Shown in pieces: positions 11,070 to 20,859 of a stretch of 64,000 bases of DNA (positions within the stretch are counted from its first letter, which is position 1; each line of letters begins with the position of its first letter). The stretch covers positions 4,134,582 through 4,198,581 of the forward strand of contig CM026424.1 in assembly GCA_014871385.1 (NCBI GenBank), in the 5' to 3' direction. The notes beneath the pieces were generated by a model. That model ran no database searches and had not been told where the DNA came from. It was given only the letters and a program-made list of their open reading frames with translations. Origin of the DNA: Ceratodon purpureus. Lineage: Eukaryota; Streptophyta; Bryopsida; Pseudoditrichales; Ditrichaceae. Made by a program: the position numbers and the translations under genes.

Positions 11070-12414
11070 CTTTATCACTTGTGCAAATCTTTAAATCAAA
11101 CTCAAAAGCACACCACTCTAAGACAAACGGGACAGAACTTCCAAATGATCTCCGCAACTAACGCCAACTATGCCTATATTTATAATTCTCAGAGGCCGCC
11201 GCAGCCTAACACTCCCATTTTGACCTAACCCTGACCTTCCTTTGTTCCAGAACTACGCCGCCAGCTTAAATAGTCGGGGATAACGTGGATATCCGCTAAG
11301 TGCTTCGGTTCGACTCTAGTGCAGCCCAACAATACTTCAGTCGACCGAATTCTCTGTCTTGTACGAAAGAAGTTTCTTTTCCTTGAGATCCTTCTCTGCA
11401 CATAGTTTGCCCTTATATTATACGCATTTCCTTTCCTTAACTTATTTTTATTGAAGCCATTTATTTTCTGATTCTACTTCTTATCATCAAAAAATTCTGA
11501 ATTTGTTCAGTACTTTTAAAATTCCTTTCAAAGATGGTTTCCATCATTACTTTATGGAAATCATTAAGATCACATTGTAATCATGAGATTTAATAGTTGA
11601 ATTAAGCCAACAGTGCAAATTCGTTTTAACATTGCAAAATCATTTATTTTTATTCTTCCATACTTTCTCAATTTAATCTTTTTTTTCGAATTAGATCTTC
11701 CATTCTATCCTCTTGTTTGTATTACTCTTCCAGTCTAATTCCATTAAATCTACTTATTACCATTTCTAAAAGATTTCAAATCTTTCAACTTCTCTCACTT
11801 AACACACTACTTCTTTCTTAAATGCGTTATTTTCTTCTATACACGATTAATTCCCTTTAAGGTTTTTCATGTTTATATAATTCTATAGAATTATAAAAGT
11901 TTCAATTGTTATTTTTCCTTTTCATATAGCCCTATGTAGAACAAATCCTAATTTACCTAGGCCGATAAAGATTAGGATTTGTTCAATCGATTCAAGCTAT
12001 AATTAAGCATGTATAGTTTTTTAATTTTATCAAGATATTATCATTTTCTCCATTCATTTTCTACTATTTTACTCAATTGTTTTTAATTTTTTTTCCACAT
12101 TAAGCTTATGATTTTTTCTTCTACTATCGACGTTATACATTTCATATCATCTTGATTCTTGTGCTTTAATAATTGTAGTCAATACACTAATAGTTATACT
12201 TTGTAAATATGAGCATTACTGTTATTTTTTTGAATTATGCTTTCACTCATTATATTTAAACAACTACCTTCAAAAGACCATAATTTAATTAAATTAGGTT
12301 CAACAAGTTACACCAGCAATGGTCCTAGGAGCATTGTCTACTCCGCATTTAAATGTAATCACACTATGGACGTTCTATTACAGTAGAATAGTTTGTGGGT
12401 GCACCATTACGAAG
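11070..12414. other. AT-rich intergenic region
   Basis: Very AT-rich DNA between the minus-strand gene at 10605 and the dyad module at 12415. The 11.4-12.3 kb part has no open frame or repeat that I can support. Around 11940-11990 AACAAATCCTAATTTACCTA pairs with a downstream complement (AAGATTAGGATTTGTT), forming a small hairpin of unknown significance. Confidence 0.45.
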
Positions 12415-12499
12415 AGCCCCGGCGGTTTATGCCAAGGAGCAATACAATCTATCGGATCCGACACACAATTTTGCAAATGGCCATATACCACCGGGGTTC
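12415..12499. promoter_or_regulatory. 80 bp dyad-symmetric module, copy 2
   Basis: CCCCGGCGG (12417-12425) and CCACCGGGG (12488-12496) flank the palindrome TCGGATCCGA (12452-12461). The midpoint of the arms and the centre of the palindrome are both 12456.5, and the outer length is 80 bp, the same as copies 1 and 3. It lies about 340 bp upstream of the putative TATA box of the 13.7 kb gene and between two divergent genes. Confidence 0.8.
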
Positions 12500-12769
12500 A
12501 CTCGCGCACCCCATGTATAAAAACTTTAAGAACCGCCGTAAGAGCCCGTCTCTGAGAACCGCTGCATATGCCCGTCTCGATTAGCTCATCATACATTATG
12601 CAATGCCCGTGAACCCGTGCAAGAGCTCCCTATAGTATCGAAGCCAAGTAGCCCCGGCGATATCCACATGGCGAGCAATGAGTCTGTCGGGAAAGACATA
12701 ATGTACTAGTCCGCGAGTTCAACCACCGGGCTCCAAGCGTGTTAAGACGCAGCTCAATTAGGGATTCGA

Positions 12770-12842
12770 AACCTAATTTTGCGCCGCCTCCTTAGGTTTT
12801 GCGCCGCCTCCCTCGATGCACCACCTCCTGCCCCTATTTATA
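12770..12842 (+). promoter_or_regulatory. Core promoter of the 13.7 kb gene
   Basis: Two copies of GCGCCGCCTCC follow a CCTAATTTT segment, and a TATA-like TATTTATA lies at 12835-12842. The same order of elements occurs upstream of the 17.5 kb paralogue, so the promoter was duplicated with the gene. Confidence 0.6.
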
Positions 12843-13412
12843 CCGCTACCTCCATTCACTTCACTACGTTGCCTCCTAATTCACTTCTGTATTTTGGTAA
12901 GCTTTCTTATCTCTCTGTCAACAATCTTCTTGATAAGGGCTTTTATATGTTTTGTGTTCACTGTATTGTGTATTCATCTAAATCTTCATATGATATTGAT
13001 ACATTGATGTCTTTTGTCAGGTGCGGACAAAGACTTTCTCGCATCCTAAATTCAGCATTGTAAGTATTATGTCACTAAAGCCTGTGCCTTGCGTAGAAAT
13101 AGGGAGATGCCATGCATTAGTAGATTCGGTTTTGGGGGAGGTGGTCGGGTTGTTTGCTCCGTTTAAACATACCGATAAGTGATTACGTAATGTTGGTTTC
13201 ATGTTTCCCCGTGAGTGTTGGATTTTATGGGCTGCCTTGTTCTCGGTTGCTAGCGGCTTGGGACTTTTAACGTCGTCCATTAACAGTAGGTGAACACCCG
13301 AGAGCAAGCTAAGTGTGTTTGAGTGGGGGTTACCGCGGTGCCGGTGGGAGATATGGTGATATCTTAGCACCTGGTTGTGCTGTGAGATTCTTATGGAATG
13401 ATGGAATAGCTA

Positions 13413-13667
13413 GCTGATTGATCCTGCCAGTAGTCATATGCTTGTCTCAAAGATTAAGCCATGCATGTGAAACTACATAAGGCTCATTTAATTAGTTTTT
13501 GTTTCTTTTGTATTGTGATACTCCGAATGGCTCGTTAAGTTAGTTTTTGTTTCCTTGCTTCTCAGCATACTGTCGTAATTCAAGAGCTAATACAAGCATA
13601 AGCTTCTGACTTGGCTTAGCAAGAAGGGCCCATTTTTATTGGATAAAAGGCCGATGCGGGTATGCTT
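13413..13667 (+). pseudogene. Diverged 5' fragment of 18S rRNA inside a gene leader
   Basis: The stretch begins TGATTGATCCTGCCAGTAG and continues CATATGCTTGTCTCAAAG and ATTAAGCCATGCATGTGAAA, the invariant start of eukaryotic 18S rRNA. Later pieces also match in order: AATGGCTCGTTAAGTTAG, GTAATTCAAGAGCTAATAC, CTTCTGACTTGG, ATTGGATAAAAGGCCGATGC. It covers roughly the first 250 bases of the gene with many substitutions, then stops. There is no further rDNA, so this is not a functional rRNA gene. It lies in sense orientation upstream of the start codon at 13715, inside the presumed leader or leader intron. The paralogous gene at 17.5 kb lacks it. Confidence 0.85.
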
Positions 13668-13714
13668 GACATTGCAATGAATCGTATTAACTTTGTTTCA
13701 TTTCCTGTGAGCAG

Positions 13715-14134
13715 ATGGCGAATCTTACTTCAAGAGTTCCAATGGTTTGCACGACATGCGTTGGGCTCGGACCGTGCACCTGTGTCAGATCCCCGAGCAG
13801 CCGAGTTCTTGATTCTCAAACTCCAGAGGCTACTCCAACCCAGCCCAAGGAGACGATGCGGTTAATGTGTGTGGAAGGTCATGGGCGCTCCATTTGCTTC
13901 GAAGTAAAGAGTTCCGATGATGGCATCCCCGAGTGGGTGCAGAAGTGGATGGATGCGGTTGCTGCAGGCGGCGACGGAAATGAGTACTGCCCGGAGGATG
14001 ACGGGTATGTTCCAGAAGGCGAAGACTCTGATTTCCTGGAGTATGCTGCCGAGGAGGAAACCGAAGCGACGGTGGATGGTCCGGAGTCCTATGTCATCGA
14101 TCTTAGCGACGATGACAGTGACTCGGATGACTAG
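13715..14134 (+). CDS. Cys-rich N-terminus, SUMO-interaction-like acidic tail protein (paralogue 1)
   Basis: 139 codons. The ATG lies immediately after a splice acceptor (GTGAGCAG|ATG), so the leader is spliced; the paralogue at 17474 shares this arrangement. The N-terminus has CTTCVGLGPCTC, a CxxCx5CxC cluster. A conserved middle reads MCVEGHGRSICFEV and IPEWVQKWMDAV. The C-terminus is YVIDLSDDDSDSDD, which fits the canonical SUMO-interaction motif (V/I-I-D-L followed by Ser and acids). The family is not recognised. It could act as a SUMO-dependent adaptor; that is inference from the motif. Confidence 0.72.
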   Translation: MANLTSRVPMVCTTCVGLGPCTCVRSPSSRVLDSQTPEATPTQPKETMRLMCVEGHGRSICFEVKSSDDGIPEWVQKWMDAVAAGGDGNEYCPEDDGYVPEGEDSDFLEYAAEEETEATVDGPESYVIDLSDDDSDSDD

Positions 14135-14726
14135 ATGTATTTCCTTAGATCTACGTGAAATTTCGGCATAGTATATTCTCTTCCTTGTGTACTTTTCTTG
14201 TACCGCTACTGACGCTTTTATTAGCATTCCATTTTGTAAATTTTTGTAATTTTATTAAAGTACATATATCGGCTAAAAAAAATATTATTTGCTTGTCCTA
14301 TTCATTTCAGAATGATTCTGTCCATTTTCCGTTTCATTTTATTCCTCAGATTTCATTAGTATATTCGCATACATTTAAATTATAAGTTTTTAAATATGAG
14401 CATTAACTGCAAGTGTTCGGGTAGTGTGCGGGATAAGTACTGGTAATCTCTGAATTAAATAACTGCTATTTTAACCGTTCTCTATATTCAAAGGGTATAA
14501 CTGTTACTGAAATGGCTTCCAAAAAAATTTGAAGAAGGAAGTTGAATTAAATAATTATTATGCTAAACCGTTCTCAATATTCAAAGGGTATATCTCTTAC
14601 TGATAAGGCATCATGAGTGATATGGAAGGATGGAACTCTTTTTGTGAACATTTGAAACAAAAAAGTTCCGTCCTCGTAATTTTGAATTTCCTAATCTTTC
14701 ATTAGAATTCACATATACTTAATAGC
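14135..14726. other. Intergenic, AT-rich
   Basis: It contains two related segments (AACCGTTCTCTATATTCAAA at about 14474 and AACCGTTCTCAATATTCAAA at about 14564, each followed by GGGTATA). They form a direct repeat of roughly 90 bp spacing. No gene is seen. The end is the promoter of the next gene. Confidence 0.45.
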
Positions 14727-15758
14727 ATGGCAGATCATAGACTTAAATGCGTTTTTCCTCTATTCTATGTCTTAATTCTGACAACTTTCCGACAAGTACA
14801 ATCATTTGATGAGGAAATTATACAGAATGTATTGTCACCAGTTGAAATTACAAATAATATTCCGAAGAAGGTATGGCTAGATTGCTTCGAAAAGCAATAT
14901 GATCGTGGTGTGCCAATAAAGCAAAATGTCGTCTTTGATCAAATCAAAGCTCATGCATCTGTCGAAGTTGGCCGCGGTCTTCTCGATTTTGAAGATAATT
15001 TGTTTTGCGATTTTGAATACGAAATCCGCGAATGGAACTGTGCCAAAAAATATGAGATTAATTACATGTGCATCTGGGAGCATCCACATGCTCGTCTTAT
15101 GCGGCACCAAGATGCAAATTTCAACGATGACAACTGTCCAATCTGTGAACAAGGTCCCAGCCCTGATACATATTTGTGTCGATGGAATATTGAACGAGAT
15201 GGTCTGTATGTTTCTCAGTTCCATCCTTTTAGCGGTAGGCATCAGTACAAGCTTTTTAAGCAATGGAAGGAGGACGAGGACCACCACGAATTTCTGAAGG
15301 AGTATAGAGTGTCTATTTTCAATGATCTCGATGATGAATTACTGCTTACACATGGAGTTATGGATGCCCCAATGAATAACGTGATAATTCCAGGACGACT
15401 TCGAGCACACATTTCCGAACGATTTTTTTACATATCCTTAAATCCACCCACCGACGAGCGTTTACTCAGTTCGCCTTGGATATGCAAATTTAAAGACCTG
15501 GGGAGTATGGCATATCGTAGAGATGTTAAAATATGGAAACCTCCTCTAGTGAACAGCGTTTCAATGCCTATCGACTGTATAGATTGCGCATGGAAAGCAG
15601 ATAATGAAGGGATATGGCTGGACCGAGTTGGATGTGGACAAACTGGATCAATATGGGAAAAACGATTTGACTGGGTTCCAATACGGAAGCGGACAAGAGA
15701 ACCTGACAATGAAGATCAATCACCAAAGCGTCCAAGACTAGAGCACTTGGACCTTTGA
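14727..15758 (+). CDS. 343-residue protein of unknown family with basic C-terminal tail
   Basis: An intronless open frame starting MADHRLKCVFPLFYVLILTT. Residues 7-22 are hydrophobic and could be a signal peptide, but the C-terminus carries two basic clusters (RKRTREP and SPKRPRLE) that look like a bipartite nuclear signal, so the location is uncertain. The body is rich in Trp, Asp and Cys, with CPICEQGPSPDTYLCRW resembling half of a zinc site. Acidic segments such as WKEDEDHHEF are present. The lack of introns, unlike the larger genes here, may mean a retrocopy or a fast-evolving orphan. No domain is recognised. Confidence 0.65.
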   Translation: MADHRLKCVFPLFYVLILTTFRQVQSFDEEIIQNVLSPVEITNNIPKKVWLDCFEKQYDRGVPIKQNVVFDQIKAHASVEVGRGLLDFEDNLFCDFEYEIREWNCAKKYEINYMCIWEHPHARLMRHQDANFNDDNCPICEQGPSPDTYLCRWNIERDGLYVSQFHPFSGRHQYKLFKQWKEDEDHHEFLKEYRVSIFNDLDDELLLTHGVMDAPMNNVIIPGRLRAHISERFFYISLNPPTDERLLSSPWICKFKDLGSMAYRRDVKIWKPPLVNSVSMPIDCIDCAWKADNEGIWLDRVGCGQTGSIWEKRFDWVPIRKRTREPDNEDQSPKRPRLEHLDL

Positions 15759-16290
15759 AATTTCATGAAGAAGAGGCATTTCTAATATATTTATTGAACT
15801 TAAAAAAATCCGTAATCCACTTCATATCATTTTGAATCCTCATATTTTAAAAATGTACTCAAAACACTATTAGTAATAGATTGTAAAATTATGAATACTG
15901 ACATTAATTATGGAAGGTAGAAATAGCAATATTAATTATGAAAGGTAGAAATAGCATATATTACAATCGTCATTGCTTTCATTTTTCAATAATATTATTT
16001 GACTGCTTGTTTTGTATATCATACAATATTTACTTCATATAATATTTACGTTCTATCCATAGTGAGTATACAATTTCAAGTTATTTCTTATGGCTCTATT
16101 ACCTGGTACTGAATACAATAAGAGTACTAATATAGATAATTGCATATCATTGCTTTTTATTTCAACAATTAAATTCTATAAATAGCTAAACATCATGTCT
16201 TATGCATATTCTCAAAACCCCGTTTACAACTCGTCTATCGCCGTTTGCGACGCGTCATGGACTTAACATTTTCCGAGCACCATCTGGCCC
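15759..16290. other. AT-rich intergenic region
   Basis: Low-complexity AT-rich DNA with a short near-duplicate (AATTATGGAAGGTAGAAATA at about 15905 and a diverged copy at about 15935). Nothing else is supported. Confidence 0.45.
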
Positions 16291-16375
16291 GACCCCGGCG
16301 ACATTCGCTTATCGCAGAAACCATCTGTCGGATTTCTGTGGTGGTTTGGGCTCGTTAGCAAACCCACCGGGGTTC
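16291..16375. promoter_or_regulatory. 80 bp dyad-symmetric module, copy 3
   Basis: CCCCGGCGA (16293-16301) and CCACCGGGG (16364-16372) are again 80 bp end to end and centred on 16332.5. The central palindrome is kept on the left half (TGTCGGAT at 16326-16333, preceded by GAAACCATC) and degenerate on the right half (TTCTGT). It lies upstream of the 17.5 kb gene, in the same relation as copy 2 to the 13.7 kb gene. Confidence 0.78.
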
Positions 16376-16414
16376 ATCAAGGGGGCCACCCATGGTTTTT
16401 CTTGGAACCCAAAA

Positions 16415-16470
16415 CGTAGTGTCGGATCCGACGGATGATTTCGCGGATGTGCATCTGCCAGGGTACCGCG
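16415..16470. promoter_or_regulatory. Second core palindrome with satellite-like right flank
   Basis: GTCGGATCCGAC (16421-16432) is a perfect 12 bp palindrome. The bases after it, GGATGATTTC and then CATCTGCCAGGGTACC, match the layout of the inverted-arm satellite unit in the 4.6-6.5 kb intron (ATCCGACAGATGATTTT, then CATTTACCTGGGTAC). This links the promoter element to the intronic repeat. Confidence 0.7.
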
Positions 16471-16639
16471 CCGGGGGAGGGCAACGATTTGTGCGCCAAA
16501 ATCCGACAGCCGGGTATGGGAAGGGTCCGTAATGAGGGGAACCCGGCCCATTTTCCAAAACCCTGGCCGCCATGATCTCTAGTCTTGTCCTTGGCCGCCA
16601 CGTTGCTTGGTTATCCGCGGCTGGATTAGGGTAGAAAGC

Positions 16640-16712
16640 CTAATTCCGCGCCGCCATCTTGGATTTCGTGCCCCCTCCTATGATATTGCGCCGCCTCCGA
16701 CTTCTATATAAG
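16640..16712 (+). promoter_or_regulatory. Core promoter of the 17.5 kb gene
   Basis: A GCCTAATTCCGCGCCGCC segment and a later GCGCCGCCTCC precede the TATA-like TATATAAG at 16705-16712. This repeats the order seen upstream of the 13.7 kb paralogue. Confidence 0.6.
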
Positions 16713-17196
16713 TCACATACTTTCCACATCTTCTCTTCGTGGGCCTCTGCACCTCTTCAGTTTCTTTGTAAGATCCTTTTGACTTTTGCTAACTTGTTTG
16801 CTGCTCTTATGCTACTGTTCTATTTGTCATGCTTCCGGTGTGCTATGCTCATTGTGTGGTACGTACATTAGACAAGTTCACCAGCACTCTTAGTTGTTTG
16901 TGGGGTTTGATGGTTATTAATACATTGCACCTTGAGCTTATTGTATGCTCTGCTTGTGGTATGATGGATTGTTGTTTTCAATTTTGTTGCCTCTTATTCA
17001 TATTGTCGGGATGGTTGACCATTTCTCTGGGCTGGGGGAGTTAGTTTTTGCCTCATGCAAACCAACTGTTGTTAAGCTATGGCTTGTGACTGAGCTCACT
17101 TTATGTCCAAATGAATTGTCGGCTTGCTATTATATTCTCGGCTGAAAGTTTAATTACCAACTCTTCTATTCTGGTGTTCATTGTAGGAAGCACAAA

Positions 17197-17298
17197 TTTG
17201 TTTACCGAGAGCTGCTTCATCCATAACACATTTGTTTACCGAGAGCTGCTTCATCCTATAACACATTTGTTTACCGTGAGCTGCTTCATTCTATAAGG
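17197..17298 (+). repeat. Triplicated segment of about 37 bp
   Basis: Three tandem copies of TTTGTTTACCGAGAGCTGC followed by TTCATCCATAACACA lie in the transcribed leader or leader intron of the 17.5 kb gene. Confidence 0.85.
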
Positions 17299-17473
17299 TA
17301 CAAATTGTACCGTTTTTGCCTCATTAGAACAGAGCTTCTTTATAAATGACAAGATAGGTCCTTTTCCTTTTCCAATTATTTAGACTGTTTGACATGCAAT
17401 AACTGTAATATAGGAATCAAGATTATAATGTACTCTAAATCAAGACTAACTACAAGTTATTTTTTTTGCGTAG

Positions 17474-17914
17474 ATGGCAAGTTCTCCTACGGCCTCTTCA
17501 ATGCCTTGCAAGTCCTGCTTGGTAGGGGGTGCTTGCTCCTGCCTTGCCACTCCGATCGATAATGTCCACCCCGAATCCAAGAGGGCACATGATTCAAATG
17601 GAGTAAGCCCAGCCCGAATTAATGACAACGGAGATACGCTGAAGGTAATGTGCGTACAGGGACATGGGAGGTCACTTTACTTTGAAGTGGACAGCTTCGA
17701 TGATGAATTTCCCCCTTGGGTTCAGAGGTGGATGGAGAAACACGCTGCGGATTGCGAAGGGACTATTTGCTGCCCGAGTGAAGATGGAGGCGAATCTGAG
17801 GATAGTAGCTCCGCAATTAGCGTTGAGAGTGTGATGAATGGCACTAGCGCAATTCCCGGCCCTGGGCTCTCTCTCATCCTCTTGAGTGACTCTGACAGCG
17901 ATAACGATGAGTAG
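17474..17914 (+). CDS. Cys-rich N-terminus, SUMO-interaction-like acidic tail protein (paralogue 2)
   Basis: 146 codons, with the ATG directly after an acceptor (TTTTTTGCGTAG|ATG). It is paralogous to the gene at 13715: CKSCLVGGACSC keeps the CxxCx5CxC spacing, and MCVQGHGRSLYFEV and FPPWVQRWMEKH align with the same block there. The tail LILLSDSDSDNDE again pairs a hydrophobic core with Ser and acids, as in a SUMO-interaction motif. Spacing from the dyad module and TATA box is similar in both copies, so about 1.7 kb was duplicated in direct orientation, and the ORF at 14727 now lies between the copies. Confidence 0.72.
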   Translation: MASSPTASSMPCKSCLVGGACSCLATPIDNVHPESKRAHDSNGVSPARINDNGDTLKVMCVQGHGRSLYFEVDSFDDEFPPWVQRWMEKHAADCEGTICCPSEDGGESEDSSSAISVESVMNGTSAIPGPGLSLILLSDSDSDNDE

Positions 17915-18867
17915 TCAATCTCTTCAGTTGTGGTTTTGTAGTTACACATATATACTCTGACCTACTAGAGAAGTAACATTACTTAGGCTATGTTAATAGA
18001 GACGGATCTTAGCTACTCTTATGCTTTATAACTTTGTAAAGAAGATAATGGTCATGCATAATGTGTCTCAATTTTGCGCCATATCTATGTGAGTTTCATG
18101 CATGTATCAATTAAAAGTCAGTATACCAGTCATGTGCTATTACAGTGAACTGACAGTAGAATATCAAAAGAGTGATAGAGAATTCAATGATAGAAAAATA
18201 GAAAAGGTCTCTTGGAAAATGCTAGAACTCAGCAAACGGTAATTACGATTACAATGTTGCGAAGGAATTAATACCTTCATGAATATGATGAGAATTCTTC
18301 ACTATGGCCATTTTCATGAATCATAGTTCACAAGTGCAATTCTTCACTACCAATGCAGTTCAGGACATACATGCCTTCTGAAGCCTATCCACTGTTGAAG
18401 TATGGTTCCATCCTTTAACTAGTCGTAAATAATATCCTCAATCAACTAAAGAGCTTTATACGTATTAGTGTACTCCACTTAAGAGCGCCGAGCGGCATTA
18501 GTAGAATTTGAGCATAAATCCGATTTCCCCATTCTAGTTCTACCAGCCTATATTTCAGAAAATGTTACATTGCAAAATGCCTATTTTAAACTTTAAGTTG
18601 ATGACGGATGTCACCTTGATGTAATCAACTCGACTTTGGCGTAAATCCCTAAAATGCAACAATCCATTTGCCCACCTTTGAATACGCAATTCATATAAAA
18701 TTCTTGGCATATATCAAACTAAGTGATAATTGAAACTACTGCCTCAACTGATACATAAATTAGACATTTTAAATTACCAACAACGTCAACCATGACAATA
18801 TCTATGGTACAGCATCAGTGTTGCTACCGCAAAAGAATTGAAAGATGGGAATACACAAACCTTGTTT
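17915..18867. other. Intergenic region, no gene recognised
   Basis: AT-rich sequence between the convergent genes at 17474 and 18868. It probably holds both 3' ends. No repeat or RNA gene is recognised. Confidence 0.4.
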
Positions 18868-19491
18868 TCATGATCGCTTTCCAAGCACGGCATTCAGATG
18901 CACCTTCCTTCGCAAAGGCCACGAGAGAAGACCGCAACGCAGTGCTCGTGGTGCCCAATACTTAGGAAAAACTTTCCTCTCGTTGATTGAAGACCCTGGT
19001 GCAGTGATGGAGGACAGGCCAATGCTGTAGCCCGTAGGAGAGCCCATCACCTCCATGGTGTAACTATTTCGCAGGTGGTCACGCAAAAGTACCTTCTGCT
19101 GCAATGAAAGATCCCGGAGCTCCATTTCTACAAGTTTCTCGTCAATCTCAAATGGGATAACCCGGTCTGTCATAAACAACGTGAGGGCCTCAGTCCAGTA
19201 TGCATGAACCATACCTGTACCCCACTCGTCTTTCCGCTTCCTTGCATCTCGCGACTCTTTGAAAGCCACCACATACGCCGACCATGCTGGCATGGAATCA
19301 ATCAGCAGCACCCATCGATCACCTCTTTGTCGCAGGTTCTCAAGCAGCGTCATGTAGTCATAGCACCAGTCCGAGTTCTCAATGTATTCTCGATGCAACT
19401 CGGGCATGAGGTCTGGAAAGAGCTCAGCCATCGCTGACTCGGGCGTGACCCAACTCTGGCTGAACAAGTCGGTGATCACTGCGAAGTCCAT
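18868..19491 (-). CDS. 207-residue protein of unknown family
   Basis: A single-exon frame starting MDFAVITDLFSQSW. It is acidic and helix-rich in the first half (ESAMAELFPDLMPELHREY) and basic at the C-terminus (PLRRKVHLNAVLGKRS). No catalytic motif or domain is recognised. It is divergently transcribed from the gene at 19965, and the intervening 470 bp holds the palindrome TGTCGGATCCGACA, so the pair may share a bidirectional promoter. Confidence 0.6.
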   Translation of the reverse strand: MDFAVITDLFSQSWVTPESAMAELFPDLMPELHREYIENSDWCYDYMTLLENLRQRGDRWVLLIDSMPAWSAYVVAFKESRDARKRKDEWGTGMVHAYWTEALTLFMTDRVIPFEIDEKLVEMELRDLSLQQKVLLRDHLRNSYTMEVMGSPTGYSIGLSSITAPGSSINERKVFPKYWAPRALRCGLLSWPLRRKVHLNAVLGKRS

Positions 19492-19653
19492 TCTACAATT
19501 CTCAAACTGAGGAGGCTAAAAACGAATCACAAAAAAATGTGATAACACAAGAGAGACAAACTTGAGATCACATCCTCCAAATCCAAACAGGTTAACCCTA
19601 AACTCACACATTAATGCGCAGTACCTCAATAACATTGTAGTCCAGTTTTTGAC

Positions 19654-19667
19654 TGTCGGATCCGACA
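19654..19667. promoter_or_regulatory. Perfect 14 bp palindrome in divergent promoter
   Basis: TGTCGGATCCGACA is identical to the centre of dyad copy 1 but lacks the CCCCGG/CCGGGG arms at 40 bp. It is 163 bp from the minus-strand ATG at 19491 and about 300 bp from the plus-strand ATG at 19965. Confidence 0.7.
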
Positions 19668-19964
19668 TCATGTTTTGGGAGACTAAGATGTTGAAGGGTA
19701 AGGCATTCAGTATATCCGTACGTGTGTGTTTATTTCAATGTGCCATGGCCGCCAAAATTGTTTTGATTATCCTCCACTTAAGAGCTTATATTTATGATTG
19801 GTTTCCTCCACCAACGGCTGAGCCTCTTATTAGTTGCTAGGAGGTACCTCATACAAACGCATTGCTCCTTCTCTCTCCCAGCCCCTTAGCTTGTTTTCAG
19901 AATTACATTGCAGACCTAAGCTTCAATTCATCGTTCCTCTCATTCTCTTGCAAACACCGTGGTC

Positions 19965-20567
19965 ATGGATCAGTCTCCCCCCTCTGCCCAGCATGTTCAA
20001 TCCTCGTCCACTAGCCATACCTCGTTCCGAGAGGAGATCAAGTCTTCGATGCCTCCAACTTCAGAAATGCTCCGGGTTCGATTCATTGCCTCTTCTGTTG
20101 ATTTGAATATCTTTGAATTTACTTTACTCCCTTCGGTTTAAGTTAGGTGTTTGCATTTTCTGCAAGATTGTGTACCTCACTTACCCTTCTTCTTCCACTG
20201 GATGCAGGACGGGTTACCATGGCATAATTGGGAGCTGAGGGAGTTCGTTTCGAGAGTGACCGACAAGTTCAAAGATCGACGGCTTGGTAAGGAGGTGGAC
20301 ATGTTCTCTGACATCCAGCAGCTTCGTCAAGTGATCCGATCAAATCGAGGCCAGATAGACTGGACCGAGGACGACGTTCGCACACTCAGGCGTGTTGAGA
20401 GTGCTTCCGGGATATCATGTCTAGAACCCGAGCTGTTTCATTACTACATTCCAAGACTCAGATCAACATGGACGTCTACGGACAACGTTGTTGATTTTGG
20501 CAATGGAGCTCCCGGACCATCGGCTTTCTTAGAGGAAGATTTTGATTGGGTAGAGGATAATGAGTAG
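19965..20567 (+). CDS. Two-exon small acidic protein of unknown family
   Basis: Exon 1 is 19965-20075 and exon 2 is 20208-20567; they join in phase 0 to 156 residues. The donor is CTCCGG|GTTCGA and the acceptor GGATGCAG|GACGGG. The N-terminus is Ser-rich (MDQSPPSAQHVQSSSTSHTS). The middle is helical and charged (KFKDRRLGKEVDMFSDIQQL), and the tail is acidic and aromatic (FLEEDFDWVEDNE). No domain is recognised. Confidence 0.6.
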
Positions 20568-20859
20568 CCTAAGCCTTCCAATTCCGAGAACAGTGACAGC
20601 CCCCCCCCGGTGATTCTAAGAATCATTTTTAGTATGTACAATTTTTTTTCAATATATATATTTTACGGATTCTCGAATCTTGGTGTCTAAATTTCATTTT
20701 TCAACTTCATTCGCTCATGGGTTTATAGGAACCCCGGCGGTAATTTTTTCCACGGTCATAGGGTCCCCGGTGCGTTTTTTGTCTGCTCACTTTTGACCCC
20801 CGGTGCGTTTTTTGGCTGCTCACCGCTCACTGCTCACTGCTCGCCGCTGCCACACCAGA
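20568..20859. other. Junction before the LINE with CCCCGG fragments
   Basis: It contains pieces of the CCCCGG arm (ACCCCGGCGG near 20735, and CCCCGGTGCGTTTTTTG twice, 20765-20820) and a short CTCACTGCTCACTGCTCG repeat. The LINE begins within or after this stretch. A 5' target-site duplication could not be identified. Confidence 0.4.

Noticed and set aside
13413-13667. Functional 18S rRNA gene
   Set aside because: Only the first 250 or so bases are present, with many substitutions, and no further rDNA follows.
4667-16432. CCGAC in the half-site as a plant cold/dehydration-response element
   Set aside because: The preceding base is usually T, whereas the DRE/CRT core prefers A or G. Without binding data the resemblance is too weak.
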